From Candidatus Gallipaludibacter merdavium (GTDB lineage Bacteria > Bacteroidota > Bacteroidia > Bacteroidales > Paludibacteraceae): a stretch of 64,000 nt of DNA. The DNA is taken from the NCBI GenBank assembly GCA_017694875.1, contig JADIMG010000004.1, positions 37,211-101,210 of the forward strand. Direction: 5' to 3'. A program made the position numbers and the translations under genes. How positions within the stretch are numbered: the stretch's first letter is position 1; the number at the start of each line of letters is the position of its first letter. Below are positions 61,366 through 64,000 of this stretch, piece after piece. The notes below the pieces were generated by a model. That model saw only the letters and a program-made list of their open reading frames with translations. It ran no database searches and was not told where the DNA came from.

Positions 61366-61826
61366 GAACTACAATTTCACAGTAACCAACTATAACCTTC
61401 AAAAAAAACGATTTAAATTATTGTAAATTTCACTCATCGAGACAAGTATTTTTTCACCTTGACGCAAACTGTTCCCCGCTAATGAGTTTTCTACAGAGAA
61501 ATTATGCATGACACAATCTATCATATACAATTTATTTAAAAGTTAATTAATATACCATTACTCTTTACATAAACAAGCAAGATAATTTTCATATATAATT
61601 TAACTTTTTTAATAAACACACCATACTGCGTTAGAACAAAATAAAATACCAATAGTATAACATAAAAATCATCATATACCTGTATATTTTTTTATAAAAA
61701 ACATTTCTGCCTGCGACATTCTAATTTATAAAAGTCAGAGAAATCTATCGAGGATATTTCTTGACCATTGTAACTGCCTCTTTCAAACACACAAATCTGC
61801 CCTTTTCCCATCTTCCGAAAAATCAT
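61366..61826. other. 460-nt AT-rich gap before the permease gene
   Basis: No gene, hairpin or repeat that I can support. Probably residual intergenic DNA from the flank of the insertion. Confidence 0.3.
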
Positions 61827-61834
61827 TACTTTTG
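61827..61834 (+). promoter_or_regulatory. -7 box of the LolE-like gene
   Basis: TACTTTTG only 6 nt before the start codon, so transcription would begin at or next to the ATG. No good -33 TTG at the usual distance. Confidence 0.45.
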
Positions 61835-61839
61835 CAGGG

Positions 61840-63084
61840 ATGAAGTTAGAGTTTTTCATAGCAAAGCGCCTTTATTTTACGGACAAAGGAAAGGAGCGTG
61901 TGTCAATCCCTGCGGTGCGGGTAGCCATTGCTGGTATTGCTGTGGGATTGGCGGTGATGATTCTGACCATTGCCATTGTATTGGGATTCAAAAAGGAGGT
62001 GAGCGAGAAAGCCATCGGTTTCGGGGCACATATACAAGTGGTGAACTTCGACAGCAACAATACCTACGAAATGCAACCCATCATTGTCGATAGCAGCCTT
62101 GTTGAAAAGATAAAGGGATTTGAAGGCGTAAGGCACGTGCAATGTTACGCAACCAAACCATGCATTCTGAAAACCCAAGAAGACTTTGAGGGGGTGGTAC
62201 TGAAAGGTATAGGCACTGATTTCGATTGGGATTTCTTTGCACGCAACATGGTGAAAGGCCAATTGCCCACTATCAACGATTCCACCATCTCCAGGGAGAT
62301 TCTCATATCGGAAATAACCGCCAAGGCATTGAAACTCGATGTGGGCGATGCGGTGTTTGCCTATTTTGTCCAAGACGATATACGTGCCAGAAAGTTCCAA
62401 ATCTGTGGCATTTACAATACGGATTTTTCGGAATATGACAAGCTCATAATTATAGGCGACAACCGACAAGTGCAACAATTGAATCAATGGCGGAAGAACC
62501 AATACAGTGGCATTGAGATATTGATTGACGACTTCAAACATCTGGATGCCATTGGTGACCAAGTGTATTTTGCAACCGCCAACCGCTTCGATGAAGAAGG
62601 CAACAGCTATTACACACGAACCATCAAGGAAAGCAATCCGCAACTGTTCTCCTGGCTGCGACTGCTGGATATGAACGTGTGGGTGATTATTGTGCTGATG
62701 CTTGCCGTGGCTGGATTCAATATGATATCGGGATTGCTGATACTGATTTTAGAAAAAATCAACTTTATCGGCACCATGAAAGCACTCGGCAGCAGCAACA
62801 AAAGCATACGTAAAATTTTCATGTGGCAAGCCACCTTCCTAATTACCAAGGGGATGATAATTGGTAATCTGATTGGAATAATGCTTTGCGCATTGCAATA
62901 CTATTTCCACATTATTCCATTAGATGCCAGTGCCTACTATGTCAGCTATGTGCCTATCTATCTGAATTGGACCTATTGGCTGCTGCTGAACATCGGCACA
63001 TGGTGCATCTCTGTACTGATGCTCATTGGTCCGTCACACATTGTCACCAAAATATCTCCGGCAAAAGTGATGCGCTATGAATAA
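61840..63084 (+). CDS. LolE/FtsX-type ABC permease (lipoprotein release)
   Basis: A 414-residue inner-membrane protein with one N-terminal helix (about 23-48), a large periplasmic domain (about 50-270) and three C-terminal helices (about 278-305, 330-355, 380-400), the MacB/LolE layout. NFIGTMKALGSSNKSIRKIF near 308 is the coupling-helix region and FITKGMIIGNLIGIM follows. LolCE proteins move lipoproteins out of the inner membrane with the LolD ATPase, which is not in the window. Its stop codon overlaps the start of the GSCFA gene by 8 bp. Confidence 0.9.
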   Translation: MKLEFFIAKRLYFTDKGKERVSIPAVRVAIAGIAVGLAVMILTIAIVLGFKKEVSEKAIGFGAHIQVVNFDSNNTYEMQPIIVDSSLVEKIKGFEGVRHVQCYATKPCILKTQEDFEGVVLKGIGTDFDWDFFARNMVKGQLPTINDSTISREILISEITAKALKLDVGDAVFAYFVQDDIRARKFQICGIYNTDFSEYDKLIIIGDNRQVQQLNQWRKNQYSGIEILIDDFKHLDAIGDQVYFATANRFDEEGNSYYTRTIKESNPQLFSWLRLLDMNVWVIIVLMLAVAGFNMISGLLILILEKINFIGTMKALGSSNKSIRKIFMWQATFLITKGMIIGNLIGIMLCALQYYFHIIPLDASAYYVSYVPIYLNWTYWLLLNIGTWCISVLMLIGPSHIVTKISPAKVMRYE

Positions 63085-64000
63085 GAAGACCTCCATGCGT
63101 TTCTGTACACCTGTTGATATTGCCCCCAGTGCGTTTGAAATTAAGCACTCCAATCACATACTGGTGATGGGGTCCTGCTTTAGCGAACATATCGGAAAAC
63201 GATTGGTGGACGCCTATTTCCCCTGTTTGGTAAATCCTTATGGTATCTTGTTCAATCCTGCAAGCATAGCCCAATCGCTCCAGGAAATCATGAAAAAAAA
63301 GGAATATTGCGCATCTGATTTGGTACTATACAACGGATTATATCACAGCATGAACCATCACGGATGCTTTTCCTGTAGTCACGAAGAGGAGACTCTTCGC
63401 CAAATCAACGAAAGCATCCACAAAACCCATGAGCACCTGCTGAAAACCGATTATCTGTTTATCACATTCGGCACGGCATGGATATATGAAATGGACGGAA
63501 AGGTAGTGGCCAATTGCCACAAAATGCCGGCACAACGCTTTGACCGCCGTCGAATGGAAGTGGATGAAATCTGTGAAATCTATACATCGTTGATTGCACA
63601 ACTTCGTCACATACGTCCCGAAATACAGATTGTATTTACCGTCAGTCCCGTGAGACACACAAAAGACGGATTGCATGAAAATCAATTGAGCAAAAGCACA
63701 CTATTACTAGCTGTGGACAAGATATGCCGTCAAACCAATGGATGTTATTATTTCCCTGCCTACGAAATCGTATTGGATGAACTGCGCGACTACCGCTTCT
63801 TTGCTGACGACATGGCACATCCAAGTGAACTGACGGCATCGTATGTATGGGAGCGCTTTTTGGATACTTATTGCACAGCCCCTACCCGACAGCTAATTGA
63901 CGAGGCTTTCCGCTTACGGCAAAGATTGGAACACAGAATGCTGCACCCTGACAGTGAAGAAGCCAAACGATTCACACAAGAAACTCAAAACAAACTGACA
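63077..64000 (+). CDS. GSCFA family protein (partial, cut at right edge)
   Basis: An open frame from ATG 63077 to the end of the window, 308 codons without a stop. It reads MNKKTSMRFCTPVDI, then ILVMGSCFSEHIGKRL, the GSCFA signature that names the family, with DYLFITFGTAWIYE near 127, VFTVSPVRHTKDG near 185 and the Asp-x-x-His-like DDMAHPSELTASYVWE near 250. The family is related to SGNH hydrolases and is typical of Bacteroidota; its substrate is unknown. Its start overlaps the end of the permease gene, so translation is coupled. Confidence 0.9.
   Translation, partial: MNKKTSMRFCTPVDIAPSAFEIKHSNHILVMGSCFSEHIGKRLVDAYFPCLVNPYGILFNPASIAQSLQEIMKKKEYCASDLVLYNGLYHSMNHHGCFSCSHEEETLRQINESIHKTHEHLLKTDYLFITFGTAWIYEMDGKVVANCHKMPAQRFDRRRMEVDEICEIYTSLIAQLRHIRPEIQIVFTVSPVRHTKDGLHENQLSKSTLLLAVDKICRQTNGCYYFPAYEIVLDELRDYRFFADDMAHPSELTASYVWERFLDTYCTAPTRQLIDEAFRLRQRLEHRMLHPDSEEAKRFTQETQNKLT

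Noticed and set aside
61903..62643. 246-residue minus-strand open frame
   Set aside because: Entirely antisense to the LolE-like permease, which has clear family features.
1..64000. CRISPR array, tRNA or rRNA genes
   Set aside because: No regularly spaced repeats and no TΨC-like or conserved rRNA segments were noticed on either strand.

Overview
The window is chromosomal DNA from a member of the Bacteroidota, most likely order Bacteroidales; I cannot name the genus. The evidence is the promoter style (a TAnnTTTG -7 box with a TTG-type -33 element 19-20 nt upstream, seen repeatedly, and no Shine-Dalgarno sequences), a TonB-dependent receptor with a carboxypeptidase-regulatory-like domain, a DUF5689 lipoprotein, the recN-DUF4835-coaBC cluster, tandem DUF4252 proteins and a GSCFA protein. 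No rRNA, tRNA or CRISPR array was seen.

Layout. 1-450: a cobalamin riboswitch on the minus strand controlling a gene that runs off the left edge. 451-24,701: mostly core genes, namely a Dabb protein, a collagen-like lipoprotein, a THUMP-like methyltransferase, cvpA, a DUF5689 lipoprotein plus TonB receptor pair, an aminotransferase, dnaB, rpsA, an Lrp/AsnC regulator with trpS, a low-complexity secreted protein with a FadL-like porin, an orphan ABC ATPase, glmS, and recN-DUF4835-coaBC. 24,702-32,169: a visibly AT-rich accessory island. 32,170-48,824: core genes again, namely a LysM/SGNH/SGNH/MBOAT envelope operon, DUF4252 pair, CNNM/CorC protein, an 80-bp direct repeat pair, queH, a CPBP protease, an OmpH-like protein, the purF-like/rsmG/MBL/YbaK operon and a MATE transporter. 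49,005-58,917: a second AT-rich accessory block, a radical-SAM peptide-maturation (RiPP) cluster. 58,918-61,365: two dead IS256-family elements, the second with intact ends and an 8-bp target duplication. 61,840-64,000: a LolE/FtsX-type permease and a GSCFA protein cut by the right edge.

Two accessory systems stand out. The first is a probable composite anti-phage island: a WYL regulator, a HAD hydrolase, a phosphoribosyltransferase, a DprA-like protein, an unknown protein, then a retron (ncRNA with a 15-bp a1/a2 duplex, a reverse transcriptase with YADD and VTG motifs, and an unknown 306-residue partner). Three promoters in it (WYL gene, HAD operon, retron ncRNA) carry the same near-palindrome CGAACAT-N3-GTTCG (the third has TTTCG), each ending exactly 11 nt before the -7 box. 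This argues that the WYL protein controls all three units as one regulon and that retron and PRTase/DprA genes act together.

The second is a RiPP cluster: one 66-residue precursor with three aromatic-X-Asn motifs in its C-terminal half, flanked on both sides by a duplicated module (one SPASM radical SAM enzyme plus one short radical SAM enzyme with a CxxxCxFCPC signature), together with a fifth radical SAM enzyme, a small possible recognition protein, an M42 aminopeptidase, a family 2 glycosyltransferase and a YidD-like protein. A 16-bp hairpin sits just after the precursor gene. A cyclophane (triceptide-like) product is a reasonable hypothesis.
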